Source of the DNA: Mesorhizobium sp. AR10
GTDB lineage: Bacteria > Pseudomonadota > Alphaproteobacteria > Rhizobiales > Rhizobiaceae
Direction of reading: 5' to 3'
Assembly (NCBI RefSeq): GCF_024746795.1
Contig: NZ_CP080524.1
Coordinates: 5,744,001 to 5,808,000, forward strand
DNA length: 64,000 nucleotides
Part shown: positions 1 through 9,030 of the stretch, piece by piece
Numbering within the stretch: the first letter of the stretch is position 1
How the letters are laid out: each line of letters starts with the position of its first letter
Position numbers and translations under genes: made by a program
The notes under the pieces: generated by a model
The model's database searches: none
What the model saw: only the letters and a program-made list of their open reading frames with translations
What the model was told of the DNA's origin: nothing

Positions 1-431
1 AGCAGTTCGGCCGCGCGCGCGAGGCGCTCGGCCCTGGGGCGGCCTTCGATCTTGAGCGGCAGTGCGACATTGTCCTCGACGGTCTTGGCCGAAAGCAGGT
101 TGAAGTGCTGGAAGATCATGCCGATGCGCCGCAGCGGCTGCAGCTCGCGTTCGCCGAACCGGCTGATCTCGCGGCCTTCGATGAAGACCTGGCCGGAATC
201 GGGCCGTTCCAGGCCGTTGAGGCAGCGGATCAGCGTCGACTTGCCGGCGCCGCTGCGGCCGATGATGCCGAGGATCTCGCCCTTGCGCACGGTGAGCGAG
301 ACACCGTCAAGCGCCGGCGTGGCACCGAAGCGACGCTTCAGGTCAGTGAGACGGACAACATCTTCAAGCCCGCGAGGATGGCTGACCGCCGGATCGGCTA
401 TTTCGGCAGATGCCGTGAAATGCTGGTTCAT
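1..431 (-). CDS. metN: Methionine ABC transporter ATP-binding protein MetN, N-terminal part
   Basis: This is the cytoplasmic ATPase of the D/L-methionine importer MetNIQ. The ATG lies at 429-431 on the minus strand, and 143 residues are visible before the window edge cuts the gene. Walker A GRSGAGKS is at residues 58-65 and the Q-loop glutamine is at about 108 in IGMIFQHFNLL, a sequence typical of MetN. The ABC signature, Walker B and the C-terminal ACT-like regulatory domain lie outside the window. metQ is 83 bases upstream on the same strand, so the two are probably one operon, with metI expected beyond the edge. No SAM riboswitch was recognised upstream of metQ. Confidence 0.92.
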   Translation of the reverse strand, partial: MNQHFTASAEIADPAVSHPRGLEDVVRLTDLKRRFGATPALDGVSLTVRKGEILGIIGRSGAGKSTLIRCLNGLERPDSGQVFIEGREISRFGERELQPLRRIGMIFQHFNLLSAKTVEDNVALPLKIEGRPRAERLARAAEL

Positions 432-514
432 CGAGCTTCCTGTTCCGGCGCTCCGCAAATGCGATGGCGGCCCGCTCTGTTGCGGACCGCCTGTTTCTGC
501 CAACCATGCCCCGA

Positions 515-1369
515 TCAATAGGCGCTGATCCCTGTGCCCTTGTAGACCTTGTCGAACTCGGCCTTCACCGCCTCGTTCTGATAGGACGCCACCAGTGTCT
601 TCACCCAGGCCTCGTTCTCATTGCCGGCCTTGACCGCGATGAAGTTGCGGTAGGGATTGTCGGCGACGGGCTCCTGGGCGATGCGGTTTTCCGGGCCGAG
701 GCCGCTCTTCAGCGCCCAGTCCGTATTGACCACGGCCGCATCGAGATCCTCCACCGAGCGGCCGACAATGCCGGCGTCGAGTTCCTTGATGACGACCTTC
801 TTGGGATTTTCGGCGATGTCGACGGTCGTCGCCAGGATGCCGGTGCCGTCCTTCAGCTTGAGCACACCCTCGTTCTGCAAGACGCGTAGCGCCCTGCCTT
901 CGTTGGAGGGATCGTTCGGCAGACCGATGACCGCGCCCTCGGGCAGGTCGGCGACCTCTTTGTATTTCTTCGAATAGAGGCCGATCGGCCAGACGCCGGT
1001 GTAGCCGACCGGGACGATATGATAACCCTGCGTCTTGATCTGGTTGTCGAGATAGGGCTTGTGCTGGAAGGCGTTGGCGTCGATTTCGCCACGCTCGAGC
1101 GCCTCGTTGGGCTGGGTGTAGTCGTTGAACACCACGGTCTCTACGGTCAGGCCTTTTTCGGCCGCCTGAGCGACAACGACGCGCCAGACATCCTCGTCCT
1201 CGCCGCTGATGATGCCGACCTTGATCGCCTTCTTATCCTCGGCGAACGACTGATTGGGCGCTGCCAAGCCGACAAGCGTGACGGCTGAGGCAACAAGTAC
1301 CGCAAGGGCAGCACGCCGGCTGATTGCCGATGAAAGATGAGCTTTGGAAGCGTTTCCGCGTTCGAACAT
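515..1369 (-). CDS. metQ: Methionine ABC transporter substrate-binding protein MetQ
   Basis: This is a periplasmic methionine-binding protein (NlpA/MetQ family), 284 aa. The N-terminus has a paired-arginine n-region (SRRAAL), a hydrophobic stretch and a likely cleavage site after NQSFA near residue 43. There is no lipobox cysteine, so unlike E. coli MetQ it is probably a soluble periplasmic protein, possibly exported through Tat. The mature protein starts with the family-typical KVGIISGEDEDVW, followed by the ANAFQHKPYL region. It is the first gene of the metQ-metN unit on the minus strand. The 171-base gap upstream separates it from the SDR gene on the same strand. Confidence 0.92.
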   Translation of the reverse strand: MFERGNASKAHLSSAISRRAALAVLVASAVTLVGLAAPNQSFAEDKKAIKVGIISGEDEDVWRVVVAQAAEKGLTVETVVFNDYTQPNEALERGEIDANAFQHKPYLDNQIKTQGYHIVPVGYTGVWPIGLYSKKYKEVADLPEGAVIGLPNDPSNEGRALRVLQNEGVLKLKDGTGILATTVDIAENPKKVVIKELDAGIVGRSVEDLDAAVVNTDWALKSGLGPENRIAQEPVADNPYRNFIAVKAGNENEAWVKTLVASYQNEAVKAEFDKVYKGTGISAY

Positions 1370-1540
1370 TGTCGATCCCTCGTAATCCTGAAGTCATATC
1401 GGCGAGGCGGAATGCCAAACCTTGACGACATCATCGGCAATGCTGTTTGCCGGATCAAAGAACCGCATTTCTTCTCAAACACCGAGCCAGGAATATTCTC
1501 TCAAAGATTCCACACTTGCGAGAACGGCACGCCGGGCCGA

Positions 1541-2224
1541 TCAGAACGTCTCGACCCAAGGCCGAAGCTCGACCTCGAAACTCCAGGCGCTGCGATGCTG
1601 ACGATGAACAGCGAAATAGGTCTCGGCGATCGCATCGGGCGACAGCTGGCTATCCGGCCGGTCGGGTTTTTTTCCGGACGGCTCGATCTGGCCGTCAATG
1701 ATGAAATGCGCGACATGGATGTTCTTCGGCGAAAGCTCGCGCGCCATGGACTGCGCCAGGCCGCGCAGGCCGAATTTCGGCATGGCAAAGCCGGCCGAGC
1801 CTGGAAAGCCCTTGATGCTGGCGGAGGCGCCGGTGAACAGGATCGAGCCGGAGCCGCGGACAAGCAGCCGACGCGCCGCCTGCTGGCCGACCAGGAAGCC
1901 ACCATAGGCGCCAACCAGCAAGGCCTGCTTGACCGCATCGGGATCGATCTCGGCGATCGGTCCGCGCGTGCGCCCGCTGGCATTGAACACTGCAAGTGCC
2001 AGAGGGCCGGCCTTGTCGGCGGCCTCGAACAGGCTGGCGACGGAGGCCGGATCGGCGACGTCGGTTTCGACGGCCAGCGCGCCGGTCTCCTCGACCAGCG
2101 GCGCGAGCTTGCCGGTGTTGCGGGCGGCCAGCACCACCCGAAACCCTTCCCTGGTCAGAAGGCGCGCCAGCGAAGCGCTCAGGCCCGCGCCCGCGCCGGC
2201 GATCACTGCGACTTCAGATGTCAT
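1541..2224 (-). CDS. SDR-family oxidoreductase-like protein without catalytic tyrosine
   Basis: This is a short-chain dehydrogenase/reductase fold protein of 227 aa. The ATG at 2222-2224 is chosen because GGAGGAAC stands just ahead of it. A longer reading from 2422 lacks this support and adds a non-conserved extension. The cofactor loop GAGAGLSAS is at residues 10-18, an NASG motif at 81-84 and the active-site Ser region at about 135. The usual YxxxK is replaced by F146-A-M-P-K150, so the proton-donating Tyr is missing while Lys is kept. A subgroup of annotated SDRs shares this, as I recall, so it may be a non-classical reductase or a binding protein. Substrate unknown. It is divergent from anmK. 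Confidence 0.8.
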   Translation of the reverse strand: MTSEVAVIAGAGAGLSASLARLLTREGFRVVLAARNTGKLAPLVEETGALAVETDVADPASVASLFEAADKAGPLALAVFNASGRTRGPIAEIDPDAVKQALLVGAYGGFLVGQQAARRLLVRGSGSILFTGASASIKGFPGSAGFAMPKFGLRGLAQSMARELSPKNIHVAHFIIDGQIEPSGKKPDRPDSQLSPDAIAETYFAVHRQHRSAWSFEVELRPWVETF

Positions 2225-2478
2225 GTCGTTCCTCCTTGCGATATGCGTGTGGACATTCGGCCCGATGCCGATGTCCTTGGTCACACAGGCTCGCGCCTTC
2301 GACGGCAAGAGGCAAGAACGGGGTTGCTCCATTTTCACCGTCTTGCGAAAAACGCTGCCGGCAGGTTCCGCGCGATCCGATGTCGGCGAAGGTCTTGCCT
2401 GACGAGCCGATCCGTCCGACACGTGAATCCAGAAGGAATCGCAACACTGCTACAGCGGTGTCGTAGAGGAACTTGACC

Positions 2479-3594
2479 ATGGAACCAATCTGGGCCGTCG
2501 GCCTGATGACCGGCACCGTTCTCGACGGCAATATCGACGTCGCGCTGATCAAGACCGACGGCGAGCGCATCGAGGATTTCGGCACCTATACGCTGGCCCC
2601 CTACCCCACAGCGATTCGCACCCTGCTGGAGGAGACGTTGCGCCAGGCGAGGATCTGGAACTTCGACGGACCGGAGCCGGCGATCTTTGCCGAAGCCGAA
2701 GAAGCGCTGACGCGCGCCCAGTCCGTGGCGGTGAAGAACCTTGTCGAAAGCTACGGCCTGACCATGGCCGATATCGGCGTCGTCGGCTTCCATGGCCAGA
2801 CCGTGCTGCATCGCGCCCCGCAACCCGGCCGGCTCGGTGACACCCGCCAGCTCGGCGACGGCGAACTGATGCATGCCATACTGGGAACCAAGGTGGCCTA
2901 CGACTTCCGTTCGGCCGATATACGCGCCGGCGGGCAAGGCGCGCCGCTGTCGGCGGCCTATCACGCCGCGCTGCTGCGTGATGCCGATGCCAGCGGCGAC
3001 ACGGCGGTGCTCAATCTCGGCGGCGTCGCCAACATCACCTGGTGGGACGGCAAGGACAATGTCGTTGCCTTCGACACCGGACCGGCCAATGCGCCGCTCA
3101 ACGATTTCATCAAGTCGAAAGGGCTCGGCGAAATGGATCGCGACGGCGCGCTGGCCAGGGCGGGAACAGTGGATGAAGCCCGGCTGTCGAAATTGCTGCA
3201 GCACACTTATCTGACCAAGCTCTACCCGAAATCGCTGGACCGTTTCGATTTCGGCGCGGCGATGGCGGACGGCATGGATGCCGAGGACGGTGCGGCGCTG
3301 CTGACGGCGTTCACGGCTTCTGCCGTCGGCAAGGCGCTCGATCTGTTGCCGCACCGGCCGAAGACGCTGGTGGTCAGCGGCGGCGGCCGCCACAACCCCA
3401 CGATGATGGCCATGCTTGCCAGCCGCGCCGGTGTCGAGGTCGTGCAGGCCGAGGCGCTCGGCTGGAAGGGTGACGCGGTGGAGGCGGAGTGTTTTGCTTT
3501 CCTGGCGGTGCGCGTGCTCAGAGGCCTGCCGATCAGCTTCCCGAGTACAACCGGCGTGCCGCAGCCGATGCGCGGCGGACGGCTCGCCGGTTAG
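2479..3594 (+). CDS. anmK: Anhydro-N-acetylmuramic acid kinase
   Basis: This is a cytosolic kinase that opens and phosphorylates 1,6-anhydro-N-acetylmuramic acid to MurNAc-6-phosphate in peptidoglycan recycling. It has 371 aa, a normal family length. The ASKHA-type nucleotide loop [10 protein letters not shown] is at residues 8-17, [12 protein letters not shown] follows at about 105-120, then NLGGVANIT near 178 and [10 protein letters not shown] near 300. All are hallmarks of AnmK. The ATG at 2479 follows AGAGGA; a TTG two codons upstream is less likely. The gene stands alone between a divergent SDR gene and the phosphate-uptake pair, and a small hairpin follows its stop. Confidence 0.93.
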   Translation: MEPIWAVGLMTGTVLDGNIDVALIKTDGERIEDFGTYTLAPYPTAIRTLLEETLRQARIWNFDGPEPAIFAEAEEALTRAQSVAVKNLVESYGLTMADIGVVGFHGQTVLHRAPQPGRLGDTRQLGDGELMHAILGTKVAYDFRSADIRAGGQGAPLSAAYHAALLRDADASGDTAVLNLGGVANITWWDGKDNVVAFDTGPANAPLNDFIKSKGLGEMDRDGALARAGTVDEARLSKLLQHTYLTKLYPKSLDRFDFGAAMADGMDAEDGAALLTAFTASAVGKALDLLPHRPKTLVVSGGGRHNPTMMAMLASRAGVEVVQAEALGWKGDAVEAECFAFLAVRVLRGLPISFPSTTGVPQPMRGGRLAG

Positions 3595-3606
3595 AGTAAC
3601 GACGAT

Positions 3607-3626
3607 GCCGGGTTTTGTCCCGGTTT
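3607..3626 (+). terminator. Possible weak terminator after anmK
   Basis: The inverted repeat CCGGG (3608-3612) / CCCGG (3619-3623) has a six-base loop and only three T residues after it. It lies 13 bases past the anmK stop. The short stem makes it a weak call. Confidence 0.35.
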
Positions 3627-3795
3627 GACGTAACCGAAAAGAATCCCGCGCAGGGATTCCTGTCATCCAATCGTTAAGAAAAATTAATACAAATTACCAG
3701 TGATCTTGTCTTTGGCCGGCGCCTCATTTCACCGGGCGCATAACTATTGATGTGTCCGCCAGACCGGCGGCGGCAATACAATCAGGATTCTATTT

Positions 3796-4884
3796 ATGTT
3801 TTCAACAAATTTAGTGTCATTGCGCGGTACCTGGGCGGCGGTTTCAAAATTGGCAGGTGCCATAACGCTTGCCGTGGCCATCGTCGGGACCGCGGCGCAG
3901 GCTGAGCCTATTCGCGGTGCCGGGTCGACCTTGGCTGCGCCGATCATCGGCAAATGGGCGACGGCATACAAGAATGCGCGCGCCGACGGCGGCGACTTCT
4001 TCACGCTGGACTGGAGCGTGGACTATGAGCCGGTCGGCTCTCTAGCCGGCCTCATGCGGCTTGCGCAGCCCGAACTGGATTTCGCGGCCACGGATGTTCC
4101 CGTGCCGCCGAGCGACCTCGCCAGGAATGGCCAGCAGCAATTTCCGATCGTGATGGGCGGCATCGCGGTGGTCACCAATCTGGACGGCTTGCCGGAGCAA
4201 GGCCTGCGCCTCTCCGGCCCTGTCATCGCCGACATCTATCTCGGCAAGATCAAGTCCTGGTCCGATCCCGCGATCAAGGCGCTCAATCCCGGAATAGCCC
4301 TGCCCGATCTGGCCATCAGCGTCGTCCATCGGCAGGACGGCTCCGGCTCGACCTATGTCTTCACCGAGTTCCTCTCGTCCAGCAGCGAAGAATGGAAGAC
4401 CAAGCTCGGAGCCGACACGCTGATCGAATGGCCGCTTGGGACTGACGCCGAAGGTACCAAGGCTCTGATTCGTGCCGTGGCGGCGACCAAAGGGGCGATC
4501 GCCTACGCCGAATACGGGCAGGTGCTGCGCGCCGGCCTTCCCTTCGCAGCGGTGCAGAACAAATCGGGTAGTTTCGTCAAACCGGATCCGCAAGGCGTGC
4601 AAGCAGCGGCCAATTCCGTTGCCTGGGAGGAAACGACTGACTTCTTCGCTTCGCTGACCGATCGCAGCGGAGATGCCGCATACCCGATCAGCACGGCGGT
4701 GTTCGCCGTCGTTCAGGTCTCGGGCCGTTCGGAACATCGCTATCGCCGCGTGCATGATCTTTTCCGGCTCGCCTTCGCACAAGGTGCTGGCGACGCCACC
4801 GCGCTCGGCTATGTGCCGCTGCCGAAAGCGCTTGTCGAGCAGATCGAGCAGTACTGGGCAAAGCAGGTGCCTGTCGGAAACTGA
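3796..4884 (+). CDS. PstS-like phosphate-binding periplasmic protein
   Basis: This is a periplasmic substrate-binding protein of the PstS family, 362 aa. A signal peptide with a long n-region runs to AQA at about residue 36. The mature protein begins with PIRGAGSTLAAPI, the phosphate-binding GAGST loop of PstS. DFAATDVPV near 95 and VHRQDGSGSTYVFTEFL near 177-193 supply the other ligand-binding loops. No pstC, pstA or pstB genes are nearby. Instead a Na/Pi cotransporter gene follows 94 bases downstream on the same strand. The pair suggests phosphate scavenging or sensing. No convincing PhoB box was found in the 200-base leader, only one CTGTCAT half-site at 3660. Confidence 0.85.
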   Translation: MFSTNLVSLRGTWAAVSKLAGAITLAVAIVGTAAQAEPIRGAGSTLAAPIIGKWATAYKNARADGGDFFTLDWSVDYEPVGSLAGLMRLAQPELDFAATDVPVPPSDLARNGQQQFPIVMGGIAVVTNLDGLPEQGLRLSGPVIADIYLGKIKSWSDPAIKALNPGIALPDLAISVVHRQDGSGSTYVFTEFLSSSSEEWKTKLGADTLIEWPLGTDAEGTKALIRAVAATKGAIAYAEYGQVLRAGLPFAAVQNKSGSFVKPDPQGVQAAANSVAWEETTDFFASLTDRSGDAAYPISTAVFAVVQVSGRSEHRYRRVHDLFRLAFAQGAGDATALGYVPLPKALVEQIEQYWAKQVPVGN

Positions 4885-4978
4885 GGTGGGCGCCGCTCGG
4901 TGCCGGGCTGCTTCGCGCAGCAATTGAGCTGAACTTCGTGTCGCGTCGCATTGGCGACTTGTTGGGGGATTGCGTGAA

Positions 4979-6709
4979 ATGGACATAGATATCTTCAAGG
5001 ACATCCTGGTGCCGGTGATCGGCGGATTGGGCATCTTCATGCTCGGTCTGGACTTCATGGCAAACGGCATCCAGGCGCTCTCGGTCAACCGGATGCGCGA
5101 CTTTCTTGCCAAGGCAGCCGGAACGCCGGTCAAGGGCGTGCTGGCGGGAACGCTGATCACGGGCGTGATCCAGTCGTCGACCGCGATGAGCGTCATGGTC
5201 GTCGGTCTGGTCAATGCCGGTGTCATCGCCTTGAGGCCGGCGATCAGCGTGATCATGGGCGCCAATATCGGCACCACGCTTGGCAACGGACTCATCGCCC
5301 TGCCGCTCGGTCCGCTCGGTCTGATCCTGGCCGGCGTGTTCTCGCTGGTCTATTGCTTCGCCAAGAGCGAAAAGGTGAAGAACATAGCGCTCGCCTGCAT
5401 GGGTTTCGCGCTGATCTTCTACGGCCTCAATCTGATGACTGGCGGACTGCGCCCGCTTCGCAACCTGCCCGAAGTCATGGCGCTGCTGCAAACCCTCACG
5501 GCCGACTCTTACCTCAACCTTCTCAAATGCGTGTTCATTGCTGCCGGCGTGACCGCCATGATCCATTCGTCCTCTGCGACCATCGGCATTGTGATGGGCC
5601 TTGGCGCGGCTGGCATTCTCGACTGGACAACCGCCGTCGCCTTTTCACTCGGCGCCGATCTCGGCACCACGATCACATCGTGGATGGCTTCGCTCAACCT
5701 TTCGAAGAATGCCAAGCGGACCGCCTATGCGCATATATCGTTCAACATCATCGGCGTGTGCATCACCATCCCGCTGTTCTTCGTCTCCATCCAGGTCCTG
5801 GGTTGGGCCATGCAGTTCTTTGGCGGCGATCCGGCCGTTGCGGTGATCGTCGACGGCAAGGAGACCTTTCCCCTGGTGCCGGTGGCGGTCGGCCTCTACT
5901 CGACCTTCTTCAACGTCTTCAACACATTGTTGCTGTTCCCTTTCATCGGTGTGTTCGAGCGCGTGCTGTCGCGTGTCGGTCGCACGGATGCCGAGGACGC
6001 GGAGGATTTCTCGACACCGAAATTCCTCGACCGCAAGCTGGCCAGTGATTTTGCCAAGGCCATTCCCGCCGTTCAGCAGGAGACGGCGCGTCACCTCGAA
6101 GCCGGTGCAATGTTCCTCGACATCGCACGCTCTTCCAAGAAGGCGCCGTCGGATCCGGGCGAGCACTATCTCGCAACCGACATCCTCAGCCGCGACATTC
6201 GTTCCTACACGGCTTCGCTGATGAAGGAGGATTTGCCCTATGAGCAACTCGATCTGATCGCCAGCCTGATCGAGGAAGCCGACTTCACGGCTGCCTTGAC
6301 GGAATCGATGCATCAGGTGGCGCGCCGCGTCAAACGCGAGAAGTTCAGCAACCCGGCACAAGCCATCGTCGACGTAGCGTTGAACAAGCTCGATACCTCG
6401 CTGCGCGAGATCCTGCCGACCTACGGCATCTCAAACCCGCAGATGCCGGCCGGCCATGTCAATCTGCCGGAGGTCGAGGAACTGCGTGCCCGCACGCTGG
6501 CGCTCGGACCGAATGCTGGTGCCGCCGAACGCGGCACGATCCTGGCCCTGCTCGGTTCGATCGAGCGTGCGGAAATCCTGATCCACCGCATCGATGCCGA
6601 GCGCAAATCCGTCAACCGGCAAAGCGTGCTCGCCCGTGCGTCAGCACGCCGGGAAGCCACGTCGCGCTCCATGGGAGACACCGGCTTCAGCGCGGTACCG
6701 GCCGAGTAA
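4979..6709 (+). CDS. Na/Pi cotransporter family protein with PhoU-like C-terminal domain
   Basis: This is an inner-membrane Na+-dependent phosphate transporter of the NptA/YjbB type, 576 aa. It has the duplicated core with two SSS-type repeats, QSSTAMSVMVVG (about residue 64) and HSSSATIGIVMG (about 195), each within hydrophobic segments. Further membrane spans follow, and then a cytoplasmic helical region from about residue 350 that resembles PhoU. The ATG at 4979 follows GGGGGAT at a workable distance; TTG at 4970 is an alternative. It lies downstream of the PstS-like gene and ends at a strong terminator. E. coli YjbB is mainly a phosphate exporter, so the transport direction here is open. 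Confidence 0.9.
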   Translation: MDIDIFKDILVPVIGGLGIFMLGLDFMANGIQALSVNRMRDFLAKAAGTPVKGVLAGTLITGVIQSSTAMSVMVVGLVNAGVIALRPAISVIMGANIGTTLGNGLIALPLGPLGLILAGVFSLVYCFAKSEKVKNIALACMGFALIFYGLNLMTGGLRPLRNLPEVMALLQTLTADSYLNLLKCVFIAAGVTAMIHSSSATIGIVMGLGAAGILDWTTAVAFSLGADLGTTITSWMASLNLSKNAKRTAYAHISFNIIGVCITIPLFFVSIQVLGWAMQFFGGDPAVAVIVDGKETFPLVPVAVGLYSTFFNVFNTLLLFPFIGVFERVLSRVGRTDAEDAEDFSTPKFLDRKLASDFAKAIPAVQQETARHLEAGAMFLDIARSSKKAPSDPGEHYLATDILSRDIRSYTASLMKEDLPYEQLDLIASLIEEADFTAALTESMHQVARRVKREKFSNPAQAIVDVALNKLDTSLREILPTYGISNPQMPAGHVNLPEVEELRARTLALGPNAGAAERGTILALLGSIERAEILIHRIDAERKSVNRQSVLARASARREATSRSMGDTGFSAVPAE

Positions 6710-6736
6710 CGGCCAAAGACGGCAGAACAAACGACC

Positions 6737-6772
6737 AGAGCGGCATCGCCATCTTGCGATGCCGCTCTTTTT
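6737..6772 (+). terminator. Rho-independent terminator after the Na/Pi cotransporter gene
   Basis: A perfect 13-base stem, AGAGCGGCATCGC (6737-6749) and its complement (6756-6768), encloses a six-base loop and is followed by a run of T. It ends the phosphate-uptake unit 28 bases after the stop codon. Confidence 0.92.
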
Positions 6773-6830
6773 CCGACCTCGCAATGACACTCCCTTCCGC
6801 ATTGTCTGCAACAGAGCTAAGTGAAGGACC

Positions 6831-7820
6831 ATGAGTGTTGGTCTGCTCGCCCTTCTCGATGATGTCGCAGCGCTGGCGAAGGTCGCAGCGGCGTCGCTGG
6901 ACGACATTGCCGGCCAGGCCGCCAAGGCGGGCGCCAAGGCAGCCGGTGTGGTCATCGACGATGCCGCCGTCACGCCGCGCTACGTCACCGGTTTTGCGGC
7001 GGCGCGCGAATTACCGATCATTCGCAAGATCGCTTTCGGCTCGCTCAAGAACAAGCTCTTGATCCTGCTGCCGGTGGCGCTCGCGCTCAGCCTGTTCCTG
7101 CCGCAAGCCATCACGCCGCTGCTGATGATCGGTGGCGTCTATCTCTGCTACGAAGGCGTCGAAAAGATCTACGAACTCGTCGTGCCGCATGCCGCGCACA
7201 AGCATGAGGCCGAACTCGGCTCGATCGATCCCGGCGCACAGTCCTTCGAAGACCAGAAGGTGGCAAGCGCGATCAAGACGGACTTCATCCTTTCGGCCGA
7301 GATCATGGCCATCACGCTGGGCTCGGTTCCCGACAGCGGCTTCGCGACGCAAGCCGTCATTCTGGCTGTGGTGGGCGTGGGCATCACAGTTGCGGTCTAT
7401 GGCGCGGTCGCTCTCATCGTCAAGGCCGACGACCTCGGTCTGGCGCTGGCCGGCATGACATCGACCTCGCCGATCGGCGGGCTGGTGCGCGTCACCGGTC
7501 GGATGCTCGTTCTCGGCATGCCCTATTTTCTGAGGGTGCTCGGCATCATCGGCACCGCGGCGATGATCTGGGTCGGCGGCGGCATCGTCGTGCACGGCTT
7601 CGAGACCTATGGTTTCGGGGGCCTCGGTCATCTCATCCACGACGCTGCCGAGATGGCGGCGCACAGCCTTCCCGCGGCCGGTGGACTGGTCAAATGGCTG
7701 GTCGAGGCGACGGGCGCCGGCCTGGCCGGGATTGCAATCGGGCTCCTCACCATCCCTGTGATCAGCTATTGCATTTCGCCACTATGGCGTCAGTTCAAGC
7801 CCAAGCCCCGCAGGGCCTAG
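6831..7820 (+). CDS. DUF808 family inner-membrane protein (YedI-like)
   Basis: This is a 329-aa polytopic membrane protein of the DUF808 family. It opens with the family-typical segment MSVGLLALLDDVAALAKVAA, then about seven to eight hydrophobic segments (for example around residues 75-95, 175-200, 225-255 and 290-310). Conserved acidic/Lys loops include the KTDFILSAEIMAI stretch at about 150. E. coli YedI is the reference member and its function is unknown. The ATG follows GAAGGA. It stands as a single gene between a terminator and the epimerase gene, which begins 43 bases after its stop and may be cotranscribed. Confidence 0.88.
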   Translation: MSVGLLALLDDVAALAKVAAASLDDIAGQAAKAGAKAAGVVIDDAAVTPRYVTGFAAARELPIIRKIAFGSLKNKLLILLPVALALSLFLPQAITPLLMIGGVYLCYEGVEKIYELVVPHAAHKHEAELGSIDPGAQSFEDQKVASAIKTDFILSAEIMAITLGSVPDSGFATQAVILAVVGVGITVAVYGAVALIVKADDLGLALAGMTSTSPIGGLVRVTGRMLVLGMPYFLRVLGIIGTAAMIWVGGGIVVHGFETYGFGGLGHLIHDAAEMAAHSLPAAGGLVKWLVEATGAGLAGIAIGLLTIPVISYCISPLWRQFKPKPRRA

Positions 7821-7863
7821 CCGCTCGTGCTTGACGGATAGCTGCCATCCCAAGGGAGACGCA

Positions 7864-8937
7864 ATGGATCTGACCCGCCCCTTTGATCTGCCGTCACTGT
7901 CCCGGATGACGTCTAGAATGCTGGAGGTGGTGGACTCGCACACCTGTGGCCAGCCGACTCGGGTCGTCATCGCCGGCGCCGATCTGGCGCCGGGGCTGGA
8001 TCCAAACGAGGCGCGCGAACTGTTGCGGGCCAAGCGTGATTGGGTGCGGCGGGTCTCGGTGTTCGAACCCCGCGGCCATCGCTCGATGTTCTCGGTTGCG
8101 CTTATCGCACCGGCCAGCCCAGGCGATGACTACGGCGTCGTCTACATGGACGCGGCGACCTACCCGGACATGTGCGGTCACGCGACGATCGGTGCCGCGA
8201 CGACGCTGATCGAACTCGGGTTGGTTGGGCCGATAATGCCGGGGTACGACGGCGCCTTCGAATTCGGGTTGCGTACGCCTGCAGGCCGCGTCGAACTGCG
8301 CGCCACATTGAAGAACGGGCGCTGCGAGGCTGTGGCCTTCCGGCTCGGCTTTGCGTTTTATCTATGCTCGCTGGAACTGCGGCTCGGCGACGACCGAACC
8401 GTGCCGGTCCACATCGCCCATGGCGGCCAATGGTACGCCTTCATCGACGTGGCGGCCGCGGGCCTTCGTGTCGAAGCGAATGCGATCGATGCGCTGATTG
8501 TCGCCGCGCAAGACATCCGGGCCAGGATCGCGGCGCAACTGACGTCAGCCGATCCGCGCAACGGCAAGCCGCCTGTGGTCGGCAACATCGTGTGGACCGA
8601 CACACCGCGTGATCCGCAGGCGACAGGCTTCAACGTACCGGTGTCGGCGGCAGGGTCGTTCGATCGCTCGCCATGCGGAACCGCGACCTGCGCGCGCATG
8701 GCGGCGCTGGTCGCGCTGGGGCAACTTGAAATCGGCCAATCCTTCGTCAACGAGGGGTTGATGGGCACGCTCTATCGCGGCATGCCGGTCAGTCCAGGGG
8801 TTCAGAACGGCATTGGCGGCATCGTTGCGCAAGTCGAGGGAAGCGCCTGGATCACCGCCCATTCGCGGCTGCTCGTCGATGAACGCGATCCGCTCGGCAA
8901 CGGTTATCTGGTCGGTGGCGGTGCAGCGGTTCTGTAG
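7864..8937 (+). CDS. Proline racemase-family protein, probable 4-hydroxyproline 2-epimerase
   Basis: This is a cytosolic cofactor-independent epimerase of 357 aa. The two catalytic cysteines expected of racemases/epimerases are present: C104 in DMCGHATIG and C271 in DRSPCGTATC. Dehydratase relatives carry Thr or Ser at one of these sites, so epimerization (for example trans-4-hydroxy-L-proline to the cis-D form) is the better call. The ATG at 7864 follows GGGAGACGC. A longer TTG reading from 7831 is unlikely. The nearby binding-protein/transporter and FAD oxidoreductase genes could handle a D-amino acid product, but they lie across a terminator, so this link is speculative. Confidence 0.87.
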   Translation: MDLTRPFDLPSLSRMTSRMLEVVDSHTCGQPTRVVIAGADLAPGLDPNEARELLRAKRDWVRRVSVFEPRGHRSMFSVALIAPASPGDDYGVVYMDAATYPDMCGHATIGAATTLIELGLVGPIMPGYDGAFEFGLRTPAGRVELRATLKNGRCEAVAFRLGFAFYLCSLELRLGDDRTVPVHIAHGGQWYAFIDVAAAGLRVEANAIDALIVAAQDIRARIAAQLTSADPRNGKPPVVGNIVWTDTPRDPQATGFNVPVSAAGSFDRSPCGTATCARMAALVALGQLEIGQSFVNEGLMGTLYRGMPVSPGVQNGIGGIVAQVEGSAWITAHSRLLVDERDPLGNGYLVGGGAAVL

Positions 8938-8980
8938 ACGGCAAAGGCATCCACGCCCGAGACATGGCTGCCCTCGCATG

Positions 8981-9012
8981 AGAACCCCGGATCTCTCGAT
9001 CCGGGGTTCTTT
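8981..9012. terminator. Bidirectional terminator between convergent genes
   Basis: A perfect 13-base stem AGAACCCCGGATC / GATCCGGGGTTCT with loop TCTC is followed by T residues on the plus strand. It sits between the plus-strand epimerase gene and the minus-strand binding-protein gene, so it probably serves both directions, with the plus strand better. Confidence 0.85.
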
Positions 9013-9030
9013 GTATCTGCGAGGGAGAAC

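Noticed and set aside
1370..1540. SAM riboswitch ahead of metQ
   Set aside because: The leader was read on the minus strand and lacks recognisable SAM-I or SAM-II core sequence.
3641..3659. Perfect 7-base hairpin GAATCCC/GGGATTC as anmK terminator
   Set aside because: No T-run follows on the plus strand; the T-rich side faces the minus strand, where no gene ends.
3660..3677. PhoB box upstream of the PstS-like gene
   Set aside because: Only one CTGTCAT half-site is present; the second 11-base-spaced half (TCGTTAA) matches poorly.
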